A stretch of 64,000 nt of DNA from Burkholderia diffusa. Lineage in GTDB: Bacteria > Pseudomonadota > Gammaproteobacteria > Burkholderiales > Burkholderiaceae. The stretch lies in NCBI RefSeq assembly GCF_902499115.1, contig NZ_CABVPN010000002.1, forward strand, positions 248,001 to 312,000, read 5' to 3'. Under the pieces are notes generated by a model that was given only the letters and a program-made list of their open reading frames with translations, searched no databases and was not told the origin of the DNA. Shown here in pieces: positions 17,530-28,762 of this stretch (positions are counted from its first letter, which is position 1; every line of letters begins with the position of its first letter). The position numbers were made by a program, and so were the translations under genes.

Positions 17530-18285
17530 ATGGAGACCGTCTCGCTGAAGGCGCTCGCGTCGGTGTCGCCGCGCGCGCTCGCCGACATCCTGGCCGGGCC
17601 GCCCGAGCGCGCCGCGGCGTGGGTCGCGGCAGCCGCCGAAAACGGGATCGTCGACGCGCAAGCCGTCTACGGCCAGTACCTGCTCGACGGGCACGGCGTC
17701 GCGCGCGATCCGGCCGCCGCATTCGGCTGGTTCCGGCATGCGGCACGAGCCGGTCACCCGATGGCGATGAACATGCTCGGCCGCTGCTACGAGTTCGGCT
17801 GGGGTACGGCCGCATGCGCACCGGTGGCCGTGTACTGGTACCGGCTCGCCGCGCAGGCCGGCCTCGACTGGGGCATGTACAACCATGCGACGGCACTCGC
17901 GCTCGGCAACGGCATCGCCGAGGATCGCGCCGCCGCGCTCGACTGGTTTCGCCGCGCCGCTGCGCTCGGCCATGCGAAATCGATCAACCTGATCGGCGGC
18001 TTCTACGAGGACGGCTGGGTCGTGGCCGTCGATGTCGACGCCGCGTTCGACCACTATCGCCGCGCCGCCGAGGCCGGTGATTTTCGCGGCCAGTTCAACT
18101 ACGCGCGGCTGCTCGCCGATCGCGGGCGCGTTGACGAAGCCCTCGCCTGGCTCGCGCGCGTGCCGGCCACCGCCACCCCCGCATTCGTCGCGAAGATGCG
18201 CGCGTATCTCGCGTCGTCGCCGCTCGATGCGTTGCGCGCGGCGGCGCTGCAGCTGCCGTCTCATGACATGGAGTCCGAATCATGA
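17530..18285 (+). CDS. Sel1-repeat protein
   Basis: A 251-residue soluble protein with about four to five Sel1/TPR-like repeats between residues 35 and 210. Each carries the A-x-x-x-[YLF]-G-x-x-Y/L...D-x-x-x-A-x-x-W-[YF]-x-x-A-A pattern (for example DPAAAFGWFRHAARAG and DRAAALDWFRRAAALG). It starts 3 bases after the receptor stop and its TGA overlaps the next ATG. Such proteins often accompany PiuA/PiuC-type genes; a scaffold role in iron uptake is inferred. Confidence 0.82.
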   Translation: METVSLKALASVSPRALADILAGPPERAAAWVAAAAENGIVDAQAVYGQYLLDGHGVARDPAAAFGWFRHAARAGHPMAMNMLGRCYEFGWGTAACAPVAVYWYRLAAQAGLDWGMYNHATALALGNGIAEDRAAALDWFRRAAALGHAKSINLIGGFYEDGWVVAVDVDAAFDHYRRAAEAGDFRGQFNYARLLADRGRVDEALAWLARVPATATPAFVAKMRAYLASSPLDALRAAALQLPSHDMESES

Positions 18286-18965
18286 TGCTTCATATCCCCG
18301 GCGTGCTGACCAAGGCGCAGGTTGCGCAATGCCGCGAGATGCTCGATGCCGTCGACTGGATCGACGGCAACGCAACGTCCGGCACGCAGTCGGCGCTCGC
18401 GAAACGCAACCGGCAGTTGCCGGAAGGTTCGCCGGTCGCGCGCGCGGTCGGCGATGCGATCCAGGATGCGCTGGCCCGGCATCCGCTGTTCTTTTCGGCG
18501 GCGCTGCCGCTCAAGGTGTTTCCGCCGCTGTTCAATCGCTACGAAGGCGGCGAGGCGTTCGGCACGCATGTCGACAACGCGATCCGGCTGCTGCGCGGTA
18601 CGGATTTTCGCGTGCGCAGCGACCTGTCGGCGACGTTGTTTCTCGAGGAACCGCACGCGTATGACGGCGGCGAGCTGTGCGTGGAAGATACATATGGCGT
18701 GCATCGCGCGAAGCTGCCGGCGGGCGATCTCGTGCTGTATCCGGCGTCGAGCCTGCATCGGGTGACGCCCGTGACGCGCGGCGAACGTGTCGCGTCGTTC
18801 TTCTGGATCCAGAGCATGGTGCGCGACGACGGCGATCGCACGCTGCTGTTCCAGCTCGATACGCAGATTCAGACGTTGTCGGCGGAAAAAGGCGCGAAGG
18901 ATCCGATGGTCATTTCACTGACGGGGATTTATCACAACCTGTTGAGGAAGTGGGCGGATGCTTAG
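18282..18965 (+). CDS. piuC: PKHD-type Fe(II)/2-oxoglutarate hydroxylase PiuC
   Basis: A 227-residue protein of the PKHD-type hydroxylase family and exactly of PiuC/YbiX length. The metal ligands appear as H-x-D in GTHVDNA (near residue 98) and the distal His in SLHRVTPVTRGER (near 158), whose Arg binds 2-oxoglutarate. It is translationally coupled to the Sel1 gene and third in the receptor operon. The substrate of PiuC is unproven; a siderophore-related role is the usual inference. Confidence 0.9.
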   Translation: MMLHIPGVLTKAQVAQCREMLDAVDWIDGNATSGTQSALAKRNRQLPEGSPVARAVGDAIQDALARHPLFFSAALPLKVFPPLFNRYEGGEAFGTHVDNAIRLLRGTDFRVRSDLSATLFLEEPHAYDGGELCVEDTYGVHRAKLPAGDLVLYPASSLHRVTPVTRGERVASFFWIQSMVRDDGDRTLLFQLDTQIQTLSAEKGAKDPMVISLTGIYHNLLRKWADA

Positions 18966-19380
18966 GGTGGCTTTTCGGATTCGTGCGTATGCGCACGTGA
19001 AGACGCTTTGGTGGCCGTCATCGACCCGTCGGCCAAATTACGACACCGACGGAGCCGGACTTCGGTCGACAGGCGATTCGTCTGACCGAACCGATGGCGA
19101 CGCTCTTGCGAAACCGTCCGCTATCGATCAACGCACCGCCCCATACCGGTTTCACGCATTACCACGCGAATAGTGGCATTGGCGGCACTACGACCTCCAT
19201 TGCCTCGCGATGCAAAGCGAATTGCTCGCCATATCCAGCCCCGTCGACGAAACATTGCTCGACGAACACACCCGCCGACGTTCTTTCCGACGACAACACC
19301 CCGCATCGGTAACATCCGCACTTGCCGATCCCCGCCCGCTCCCGCACAATCGGCCCACCTGCCTTCCTCCCCCCGCGCCG
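18966..19380. other. Intergenic region without a convincing gene
   Basis: In this 415-base gap I found no reading frame with protein-like composition, no strong hairpin and no RNA gene. It should contain the promoter of the MocA-like gene. Confidence 0.5.
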
Positions 19381-19965
19381 ATGTCCTATGCGTCACTCGC
19401 CACCGGCGTCCTGCTCGCCGGCGGTCTCGGTCAACGCTTCGACCCGAGCGGTCTGCACAGCAAGCTGCTCGCGCTGCTTCCCGACGGCACGCCGGTTGCG
19501 GTCGCGGCTGCCCGTCGCCTCGCCGCGGCCACGGCCGACGTGATCGCCGTCGTGCGCCCCGGCGCGGAAAAACTCGCGATTCTGCTGAACGAAGCCGGCT
19601 GCCAGGTCGTCTACGCGCCCGACGCGATGCGCGGCATGGGCGCGAGCCTCGCGGCCGGTGTCCGTGCGACGCCGGAAGCAACCGGCTGGCTGGTCGCGCT
19701 CGGCGACATGCCGTGGATCGCGGCATCTACCTACGAAATGCTCACGCGCGCGCTCGACGCCGATGACGCGTCGATCGTCGCCCCCATCCATCGCGGCGTA
19801 CGCGGTCATCCGGTCGGCTTCGCCGCGCACCATTACGGTGCGCTGGCCGCGCTCGACGGCGATACGGGCGCCCGCGCGCTATTCGCCAGCGCGTCGGTGA
19901 ACCTGCTCGACGTCGACGATCCCGGCATCCTTCGCGACGTCGACACGCCTGCGGATCTGCGCTGA
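19381..19965 (+). CDS. MobA/MocA-like nucleotidyltransferase
   Basis: A 194-residue protein beginning LATGVLLAGGLGQRF, the G-G-x-x-x-R-F nucleotide-binding loop of the MobA-like NTP transferase fold. GDMPWI (near residue 107) supplies the metal-binding Asp, and PIHRGVRGHPVGF is the family's guanine/cytosine site region. It resembles the molybdenum cofactor cytidylyltransferase MocA, which makes the dinucleotide cofactor used by xanthine-oxidase-family enzymes such as the iorAB-type pair at 41.6-44.3 kb. The frame upstream of 19381 is not supported. Confidence 0.75.
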   Translation: MSYASLATGVLLAGGLGQRFDPSGLHSKLLALLPDGTPVAVAAARRLAAATADVIAVVRPGAEKLAILLNEAGCQVVYAPDAMRGMGASLAAGVRATPEATGWLVALGDMPWIAASTYEMLTRALDADDASIVAPIHRGVRGHPVGFAAHHYGALAALDGDTGARALFASASVNLLDVDDPGILRDVDTPADLR

Positions 19966-20165
19966 CATCGGAACGCCCCGGCCGCGCCGCACATCGTGGA
20001 TGCCGGCCTTCGCGCGATCCGGCGCGATACCTGCAGAGGCTCGCATATCGCCGGCAATCCGCATGCCGCTGCGAGAATCCCGCTGCAAACACCCGCCCGA
20101 TTGCCTATAACGGAGACGAGGCACGCCCGCCGCGCCACCGCCGCCACGCATTACGCGAGTTTCCC

Positions 20166-20309
20166 ATGGACCACACGACCCCGATGCCCGAGCCCCCGGC
20201 CGACCCGAACCGCGATCCGGAAGACGATCCGTTGTCGCCACCGCCACCGGGGCATCCTCACGACAACCCGCAGCAACCCGACGGACCGCCGAGCAAGGAC
20301 CCGGTCTAG
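20166..20309 (+). CDS. 47-residue Pro/Asp-rich small protein
   Basis: The short frame encodes a peptide of 47 residues with about one third proline, many Asp and no hydrophobic stretch. Segments such as PEDDPLSPPPPGHPHDNP and the end PPSKDPV suggest an unstructured acidic protein. I recall similar short proteins in Burkholderia, but that is unverified. The start has no strong ribosome site. It stands alone between a MocA-like gene and a convergent SDR gene. Confidence 0.5.
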   Translation: MDHTTPMPEPPADPNRDPEDDPLSPPPPGHPHDNPQQPDGPPSKDPV

Positions 20310-20399
20310 CCGGCATCCGCCCGTGCCATCCGACCTGCTCAGGCATTCGCCCCGACAAGCGACGGCCACCTGCCGTGCGAGTGCCGCCGCCCGCGCCCG

Positions 20400-21158
20400 C
20401 TACCGCGCCGTATACCCGCCGTCGATGGCCAGCGACACGCCGCTGATCATCGACGCCGCGTCGCTGAGCAGGAACAGGATCGGCTCGACCACCTCGTCCG
20501 GTTCCGCGAATCGCCCGAGCGGAATCGCCGCGAGCATCGGCGCGCGCTTCTCCGGCTCGCTCCACGCGAACTGCGCCATTGGCGTGAGCGTAACGGTCGG
20601 GTTCACGCTGTTCACGCGGATTCCGTGCGCGCCGAGTTCGATGCAGAGCACACGCGTCACCGCATCGAGCGCCGCCTTCGATGCGCAATAGCTCAGATGC
20701 GCCGGCAGGCCGACGAGCGCGGCCTGGCTCGATACGTTGACGATACTGCCCCGCGCGCACGCCGCGCCGCGCCCCGCGCGTTCGATCATCTTCCGCGCGA
20801 CGGCCCGCGCAACCAGCGCCGCGCCGCGCGCATTGACGGCCATCACGCGATCGAAGTGCGCCGCACTCACCTCGAGCGCCGGTTCGAGCGACGCGATCCC
20901 CGCGCAATTGACAAGCCCGTCGAACGCATCGTGCACGGCGAGCGCCGCATCGATCGCGTGTTCGTCGCCGCAGATATCGATGCGCAAGGTTTCGCATGCG
21001 ATCTCGCCCGCAAGCGAATCGAGCGCGGCCACATCGCGCCCCGCCGCGACGACCCGCGCGCCTGCATGGGCCAGCGCAACCGCGCAAGCGCGCCCGATCC
21101 CGCTCGACGCACCGGTGACGAGCACTCGCGCACCGCTGAAATCGAATCGTGTCTTCAT
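20400..21158 (-). CDS. SDR family dehydrogenase of the polyol locus
   Basis: A 252-residue classical SDR: TGASSGIG (residues 15-22), NCAGIAS, and the catalytic YCASKAA. It resembles L-xylulose reductase/polyol dehydrogenase-type SDRs. Its ATG overlaps the stop of the upstream FGGY kinase (ATGA), so it is coupled to the polyol operon and is the last gene. It probably interconverts a ketose and a polyol; exact substrate unknown. Confidence 0.82.
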   Translation of the reverse strand: MKTRFDFSGARVLVTGASSGIGRACAVALAHAGARVVAAGRDVAALDSLAGEIACETLRIDICGDEHAIDAALAVHDAFDGLVNCAGIASLEPALEVSAAHFDRVMAVNARGAALVARAVARKMIERAGRGAACARGSIVNVSSQAALVGLPAHLSYCASKAALDAVTRVLCIELGAHGIRVNSVNPTVTLTPMAQFAWSEPEKRAPMLAAIPLGRFAEPDEVVEPILFLLSDAASMISGVSLAIDGGYTAR

Positions 21159-22702
21159 GATGATGCGCGCAGTTCGTGCATGATCGGCTCGAGTGCCGGA
21201 TACAACGCCGTATAAAGCGCGAAGCGCGCCGCATACGCATTCGCGCGCGCGGCATCGGGACGCGCGCGTTCGACGAGCGTGACCCAGCCGCCCTGCGCGT
21301 CGCCGTGCGACACCAGCCCCGCGCCGACGCCCGCGAGCAACGCGGCGCCCATCGCGGCTTCGACGTCCTGCTCGATCGTCCATACCGGAAAACCGGTCAC
21401 GTCCGCGATGATCTGCATCCATAGCGCCGAATGCGCGGCACCGCCGACGACGATCAACCGGTCGTCCAGCGCCACCGCGCCGCGCCGGCCGGCCTCGATG
21501 TTGTGCCGCAGCGCGAACGCGACGCCTTCCAGCACCGCGCGATACAGGTGCGCGCGCGTGTGCGCGAGGCTCAGTCCGACGAATGCGCCGCTCGCCTTCG
21601 CGTCCCACACCGGGCTGCGTTCGCCCATCAGGTACGGCAGGAACAGCATGCCGTCCGCGCCGGGCGGCACGCTTTCGCCCGCTTCCTCGAGCAGCACGTG
21701 CGGGTCGCCGTGCGTCAGCAATCGCGCCGCATCGATCTCCGCATGACAGAACTGATCCCGGAACCACGCGACCGATGCACCGGCCGTGATCGCGCCGCCG
21801 AACACGTACAGGTCGCGCTGACCGTTGAACACGTGCGGCATGCTGACGAGCCCGTGCCGCGCATCGACGTGCTGGTTCACGTAGCCCCAGCACATGCTGG
21901 TGCCGATCATCGCGACATGCTGGCCGGTGCGCGTCGCACCGGCCGCGAAGGTCGCGACGGCCGCATCCACGCCGCCCGCGACGACCGGCGTGCCGGCCGG
22001 CAGGCCGAGCCGTTCCGTCCATTGCGACAGCAGCCCGCCGACGACGTCGGTCGATTCGACGAGCCGCTCGGGCATCATGGTCGCGGGGATGCCGAGCATG
22101 TCGAGTGCATCGTCGGACCACTCGCGGCGCGCGACGTCGTACACGCCGCCGATGTTGCCGGCCGAACTGTGGTCGACCGCGACTTCGCCGGTCAACAGAT
22201 AGATCACGTACGCGTTCGGCGGCAGGAAATAACGCACATTCGCCCACACATCAGGGCGCTGCTCGCGCAGCCACAGCATCTTGGTGAACCCGTAGTAGCT
22301 GTCGACGCCGTTGCCTGTGATCACGCGCAGCCGCTCGACGTTCACGTTCTCGTTCACCCAGTCGACCTCCGCGGTCGCGCGCCGGTCCATCCAGATCAGG
22401 CACGGGTGCAGCGGCCGCATGTCGCTGTCGACCGGAATGCCGGAGCCACCGTACAGGCTGCTCACGCACATGGCGCGGATCGCGTCGGCCGGCACGCCGT
22501 GCGCGCGCGCGTCGCTCACGCAGCCCGCGATGCAGTCGAGCACCGCATCGAACCACACCTGCGGCCACTGCTCGGCCCACAGCGGGCGCGGCGTGTCGGG
22601 CTGGTAGCCGGCCGAACGGCGCGCGACGATCGTGCCATGCCGGTCGACGAGCAGCGCCTTGGTGCTCTGCGTGCCGATGTCGACGCCTATCACGTATTCC
22701 AT
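21155..22702 (-). CDS. FGGY-family carbohydrate kinase (xylulokinase-like)
   Basis: A 515-residue sugar kinase. It opens MEYVIGVDIGTQSTKALLVD, the ATP-binding phosphate-1 motif of FGGY kinases, and has LIWMDRRA near residue 92 and a C-terminal VVGGAAHSALWMQIIADVTG adenosine motif. It would phosphorylate the ketose formed by the neighbouring dehydrogenase. The start at 22702 has CCGGAGACACC before it; the earlier in-frame ATG at 22726 is less good. The kinase could act on xylulose or a tetrulose; sequence alone does not decide. Confidence 0.85.
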   Translation of the reverse strand: MEYVIGVDIGTQSTKALLVDRHGTIVARRSAGYQPDTPRPLWAEQWPQVWFDAVLDCIAGCVSDARAHGVPADAIRAMCVSSLYGGSGIPVDSDMRPLHPCLIWMDRRATAEVDWVNENVNVERLRVITGNGVDSYYGFTKMLWLREQRPDVWANVRYFLPPNAYVIYLLTGEVAVDHSSAGNIGGVYDVARREWSDDALDMLGIPATMMPERLVESTDVVGGLLSQWTERLGLPAGTPVVAGGVDAAVATFAAGATRTGQHVAMIGTSMCWGYVNQHVDARHGLVSMPHVFNGQRDLYVFGGAITAGASVAWFRDQFCHAEIDAARLLTHGDPHVLLEEAGESVPPGADGMLFLPYLMGERSPVWDAKASGAFVGLSLAHTRAHLYRAVLEGVAFALRHNIEAGRRGAVALDDRLIVVGGAAHSALWMQIIADVTGFPVWTIEQDVEAAMGAALLAGVGAGLVSHGDAQGGWVTLVERARPDAARANAYAARFALYTALYPALEPIMHELRASS

Positions 22703-22736
22703 GGTGTCTCCGGTGAGGGATCGCACGAGCCGTCGT

Positions 22737-23825
22737 TCAACGCGCCGGCTTCAGCAGCACCTTGATCGATTCGGGCGACTTCGCGACGCGGATCGCTTCG
22801 TCCCAGTCCTCCAGCGCGAAGCCGTGCGTGACGATGCCTTTCGACGTGACGAGTCCGCGCGCGAGCAGGTCGATCGCGACCGGATAGCAATATGGCCCCA
22901 GATGCGCACCGCGCACGTCGAGCTCCTTGCGATCGCCGATGATCGACCAGTCAGCGGTCGTGTCCTCGCCGAACACGCTGAACTCGACGAACCGGCCGAG
23001 CTTGCGGATCAGTTCCAGCCCCTGGTTCACGCCGACCGGCGCGCCGGTCGTCTCGATGTACACGTCGCATCCGTAGCCGTCGGTCAGCGCGCGGACGATC
23101 TCGCGCGCATCGTCGCGCGTCGGATTGATCGTCACGTCCGCGCCGTATTGCCGCGCGAGTTCGAGCCGCTCGTCGATCAGGTCGATCACGACGAGCTTCT
23201 TCGGCGTCTTCAGGTGCGCGACCTGCGTCATCATCAGGCCGAGCGGGCCCGCGCCTGCGATCACCACGACGTCGTCGAGCTGAAGGTCGCCACGGTTCAC
23301 GGTATGGATCGCGCACGACAGCGGCTCGATGATCGCCGCATCCTCGAGCGACACACCCAGCGGAATCCTGTGCACGATCGCCGTCGGCGGAACGCGCATG
23401 TACTCGGCCATCCCGCCGTCGGCGACCTCGCGCTGGAAGCCGAAGATGTTGTGCACCTCGCACATCCAGTATTGGCCCGACTTGCAGTAGCGGCACTTCC
23501 CGCATGGCACGATCTGCTCGGCGATCACGCGGTCGCCCAGTGCGACGCCGAAATGCTCGGCCGCGCCGTCGCCGAGCGCTTCCACGTAGCCGAAGAATTC
23601 GTGGCCGGGAATCACGGGCGCCTTTACCCATGGGCTCGGGCCACCCCAGAACATTTTCGCGCCCGTGTAGCATTTGCAATCGCTCGCGCAGATCCCGCAC
23701 GCGGCGATGCGGATCACGAGCTCGTTCGCGCCCGCGCGCGGCTTCGCGACCTGCTCGACGCGGTAATCCTCGGGGCCGTGGCAAACCACCGCGGTCATGC
23801 GCGGCTGGACTTCGGGTGTCGTCAT
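22737..23825 (-). CDS. Zinc-dependent polyol/alcohol dehydrogenase
   Basis: A 362-residue medium-chain dehydrogenase. Catalytic zinc ligands are in CGICASD (near residue 44) and GHEFFG (near 74); the structural zinc cysteines are in PCGKCRYCKSGQYWMC (near 107-122). The cofactor motif is GAGPLGLMM (near 190). It resembles sorbitol/xylitol and erythritol/threitol-type dehydrogenases. It lies between the transporter genes and the kinase, so it most likely oxidises the imported polyol to a ketose. Confidence 0.85.
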   Translation of the reverse strand: MTTPEVQPRMTAVVCHGPEDYRVEQVAKPRAGANELVIRIAACGICASDCKCYTGAKMFWGGPSPWVKAPVIPGHEFFGYVEALGDGAAEHFGVALGDRVIAEQIVPCGKCRYCKSGQYWMCEVHNIFGFQREVADGGMAEYMRVPPTAIVHRIPLGVSLEDAAIIEPLSCAIHTVNRGDLQLDDVVVIAGAGPLGLMMTQVAHLKTPKKLVVIDLIDERLELARQYGADVTINPTRDDAREIVRALTDGYGCDVYIETTGAPVGVNQGLELIRKLGRFVEFSVFGEDTTADWSIIGDRKELDVRGAHLGPYCYPVAIDLLARGLVTSKGIVTHGFALEDWDEAIRVAKSPESIKVLLKPAR

Positions 23826-23871
23826 GAGTTGTCTCTTCCGTTGATGTTTCGGATGTCTGATGAATGAATCG

Positions 23872-24865
23872 TTACCGCGACCGTTCGCGGCTTATGTAGA
23901 TCGCGAGCAGGATGATTCCGCCCTTGATCACGTTCTGCACATACGGGTTCACGCCGATCATGTTCAGCCCGTTGTTGAGCACACCGAGCAGCAACGCACC
24001 GACGAGCGTGCCGAGGATCGCGCCGCGCCCGCCGGAGATCGACGTGCCACCCATCACGACGGCCGCGATGGCGTCGAGCTCGAAACCGACGCCGGCGTTC
24101 GGCTGCCCGCTCATCAGGCGCCCGGTCAGCACGATCGCGGCAAGCGCCGACGTGAGCCCGGCCAGCGTGTAGACGATCAGCTTCACGCGCGCCACGCGCA
24201 CGCCGGTGAGCCGCGTCGCCTGCTCGTTGCCGCCGATCGCATACACGTAGCGGCCGAACGGCATCCGATCGAGCAGCAGCCATGCGATCGCGTAGACGAC
24301 CAGCATGATCAGCACCGGCGCCTGGATGCCGAGCACCTTGCCGCTGCCGAAGAACGCGACCCAGTCGGGCAGCCCGTCGATCGGATAGCCGCCCGTATAG
24401 ATCAGCGCGAGGCCGCGCGCGATGCCCATCGTCGCGAGCGTGACGATGATCGGCGGCATCCCCGCGAACGCAACGAACACGCCATTCAGGAAGCCGAACC
24501 CGAAACCCACCGCGATGCCGATCGCGAGCGCGGCGACCGCATTCACGCCGGCCAGCATCAACCCGGCCGCCAGCGTGCCGGACAGCGCCATGACCGAGCC
24601 GACCGACAGGTCGATCCCGCCGGTCAGGATCACGCAGGTCATGCCGACCGCGATGATCGCGTTGATCGACACTTGCCGCAGCACGTTCTCCAGGTTCGCG
24701 GCGGACAGGAAGCTCGGGCTCGCGATCATCATCGCGATGCACACGACGATCAGCCCGACGAGCGGATAGAACAGCGTCGAGTGCCGCAGTTGCGTCCACA
24801 TCGCGCGCGGCGGCGGCATCTCGCCGGCCGCGGCCGCGAGTGTCGGGGAAGCCGGGGAAGAAGAA

Positions 24866-24879
<14 letters not shown>
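23872..24879 (-). CDS. Sugar ABC transporter permease (RbsC/XylH type)
   Basis: A 335-residue inner-membrane permease with eight or more hydrophobic helices. The RbsC-family signatures are ITGGIDLSVGSVMALSG (near residue 80-100) and GGTSISGGRGAILGTLVGALLLGVL near the C-terminus. The start at 24879 has GAGGAGCGACCC directly upstream; the ATG at 24909 was rejected. It overlaps the ATPase gene end by 14 bases. Confidence 0.88.
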
Positions 24880-26386
<1,507 letters not shown>

Positions 26387-26448
26387 CGGCTTCTCCGTGC
26401 GAAGGGCGTCGGCCGGGCCGCCGCCCTCCACGTCGCGTTGCGCGTCGC

Positions 26449-27390
26449 TCACCAGCTGAATCCCTTGGCATTGCCGCGATCGACGACCTTCACGTCGACC
26501 GGAATCGCCTTCGGCACCGTCGCGCCCCACTTGCGCGCGATCGCGATGCCGAGCGCGATGCGCACCTGGTCGGCCGGGAACTGCGCGGTCGTCTCGATGA
26601 ACTTCGAGTTCGGTTTCTGGATCGCCGCGATCGCCTCGGGGGCGCCGTCGACGCTGGTCAGCCTGATGTCCTTGCCCGATCCCTCGATCGCGGCGAGCGC
26701 GCCCATCGACCCGCCGTCGTTCACGCTGAAGATGCCCTTCAGGTTCGGATGCGCGGAGATCATGTTCTCCGTCACCGACAAAGCGGTCGCGCGCTCCTGC
26801 TTGCCGTTCTGCGTGTCGACCAGCTTCACGTTCGGGAATTTCGCAAGGCCGGCCTTGCATCCGCGCACGCGTTCGAGAATCGGCACGACCGGAATGCCGT
26901 CGAGGATCGCCACCTCGCCGCTGCCGCCGATCGCCTTCGCGAGGTATTCGCACGACATCACGCCCGCGTCGTAATTCTTCGAGCCGACGAACGAATCGAC
27001 CGGGCCGTTCGCGTTCGCGTCGACGGCCACGACCACCGCGCCGGCCTTCTTCGCCTGCGTGATCGCCGACTGGATGCCGGTCGAATCGGTCGGATTCACA
27101 AGCAGAATGTCGATCTTCTTCTGCAGCATGTCCTCGACGTCGCTCACCTGCTTGCTGACGTCGTGATGCGCGTCCGTCACGACGACCTGTGCGCCAATCG
27201 ACGCGGCCGCGTCGTTCAACGCCTTCTGCATCGTCACGAAATACGGGTTGTTCAGCTCCTGGAAAGTCATGCCGATCCGCAGCGGCGCCGCATGCGCGAC
27301 CATCGGGAACCAGGTTGCGACAGCTGCCGCGGCAACGGCCGCGATGCGGGCGGCGCGGCGGCGGGATGAAGCGAGCGATGCGTGCGTCAT
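26449..27390 (-). CDS. Sugar ABC transporter substrate-binding protein (RbsB type)
   Basis: A 313-residue periplasmic protein. The basic signal peptide ends at VAHA-AP (about residue 35). The mature part begins IGMTFQELNNPYFVTMQKAL, the standard start of CUT2 binding proteins, and has LVNPTDSTGIQSAI and AVDANANGPV in the ligand-contact strands. It is first of the structural genes after the AraC regulator. The ribosome site ACCGGAGACACCGTC shares the CCGGAGACACC core with that of the kinase gene. Confidence 0.9.
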   Translation of the reverse strand: MTHASLASSRRRAARIAAVAAAAVATWFPMVAHAAPLRIGMTFQELNNPYFVTMQKALNDAAASIGAQVVVTDAHHDVSKQVSDVEDMLQKKIDILLVNPTDSTGIQSAITQAKKAGAVVVAVDANANGPVDSFVGSKNYDAGVMSCEYLAKAIGGSGEVAILDGIPVVPILERVRGCKAGLAKFPNVKLVDTQNGKQERATALSVTENMISAHPNLKGIFSVNDGGSMGALAAIEGSGKDIRLTSVDGAPEAIAAIQKPNSKFIETTAQFPADQVRIALGIAIARKWGATVPKAIPVDVKVVDRGNAKGFSW

Positions 27391-27507
27391 GACGGTGTCT
27401 CCGGTTATGTGCGGTTTTTTCGTGGGTAAGCGAGCCCCTCGCGACGCGAACGGCGCGATCGGCTGGGTGAAACGGCAAGGAAAGTCAGGCGGGCGAATGC
27501 CCGTCGA

Positions 27508-28467
27508 TCATCCGGGCTGCGGTACGAGCCCGAGCGCACCGGACGCGACCACGCGCGGCGGCATCGGATTGCCGGTGGGCGCGGCGTGCAGCGCGAGCTC
27601 GCGGCTGCGTGCGTTCAACCGCTGCAGCGCGCGGAATTCGGACGGTGCCATCCCCTTCACCGCGCGGAACTGGCGGTTGAAGTTGGACACGTTGTTGAAG
27701 CCGGCCTGGAAACAGATGTCGGTGATGTTCGCGTCGTCGGCGAGCAGCATCTGGCATGCGGATTCGATCCGCAGCCGGTTCACGTACTGGACGAACGGCA
27801 ACCCGGTATGGCGATGGAACGCGCGCGAGAATGCGCTGACGCTCTGTCCGGTCAATTGCGCGAGATCGGATTCGCGCAACTCGGATGCGAGGTTCTTGCC
27901 GATGTACGACAGCGCGTGACTGAGCCGCGTCGGCGTCACGTGAGCCTGGTCGTACGCGGGACTCGCGAGCAGCGTGCGTTCGGCCGCGCCGCACAGCCGT
28001 TCGAGAATCGTCATGAACAGCGCGATGCGACGCATCCCGCGCGCGTTCAGCAGTTCATCGAACAGCGGTGCGATCGCGGCGCTCGTGTCGTCGTCGAAGC
28101 CGACGCCGCGCCGCGCGTCGTCGAGCAGCGCCTGCGCGTCGCGGCATTCGGGAAACGCGTCCATGCAGCGGCGCACGAACGACGGATCGAACTGGATCAC
28201 CAGGTTACGGCGCTCGACGGTTTCCCCTTCGGCCATGTCGCTGACCCAGTTGTGCGGCAGGTTCGGGCCGAGCAACACGAGGTGGCCGGGGCCGAATGAG
28301 CCGATGTGGTCGCCGACGAAATACTTGCCGCTCGTCGCGACGATCAGGTGCAGTTCGAATTCGGGATGGAAATGCCAGCGGATCGTGCGGTACGGATAGC
28401 CGTGCGACCAGACCTTGAACGACTCGTCGCGTCGCACGTCGACCACTTCCAGATCGGGATGCATCAT
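27508..28467 (-). CDS. AraC family regulator of the polyol locus
   Basis: A 319-residue regulator from MMHPDLEVVDV. The N-terminal cupin has WHFHPEFELHLIV near residue 31 and GPGHLVLLGPNLPHNW near 61, where the sugar or polyol would bind. The C-terminal part holds two helix-turn-helix units (LRESDLAQLTGQSVSAFSRAF; ITDICFQAGFNNVSNFNRQF). It lies directly upstream of the binding-protein gene on the same strand and probably activates the operon. The extended frame to 28791 is not coding. Confidence 0.85.
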   Translation of the reverse strand: MMHPDLEVVDVRRDESFKVWSHGYPYRTIRWHFHPEFELHLIVATSGKYFVGDHIGSFGPGHLVLLGPNLPHNWVSDMAEGETVERRNLVIQFDPSFVRRCMDAFPECRDAQALLDDARRGVGFDDDTSAAIAPLFDELLNARGMRRIALFMTILERLCGAAERTLLASPAYDQAHVTPTRLSHALSYIGKNLASELRESDLAQLTGQSVSAFSRAFHRHTGLPFVQYVNRLRIESACQMLLADDANITDICFQAGFNNVSNFNRQFRAVKGMAPSEFRALQRLNARSRELALHAAPTGNPMPPRVVASGALGLVPQPG

Positions 28468-28762
28468 CCTGGCGTCTCCATTCCCATGTCTCGCTGGCCG
28501 GGCCGTTCGGCGGTTCGCCTCGTTCGCCGCGTGAGTCGTGCGGCAACGCGACCGGTCGCATGGAAAGCAATGTAGGTCGATCGCGTGCGCGGCTCCACCA
28601 ACTTTACGCCTGATTTTCGATACTTTTTTGCAGGTTGCGGGTGGAAAGGGACACGAAACGCAAAATTGTGCGGTGCGGCACCCCGTCGACCGAACGCCGA
28701 CGGGAAGTACGCGCGCGCCGCAGAACGGCCGCCATGCGGATCGACGACGGCCGCTGCCTCGG

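Noticed and set aside
15139..18264. Open frame of 1041 codons on the minus strand, opposite the siderophore receptor operon
   Set aside because: Arg/Val/His-rich translation with no domain, exactly antisense to well-supported receptor, Sel1 and PiuC genes; a high-GC shadow frame.
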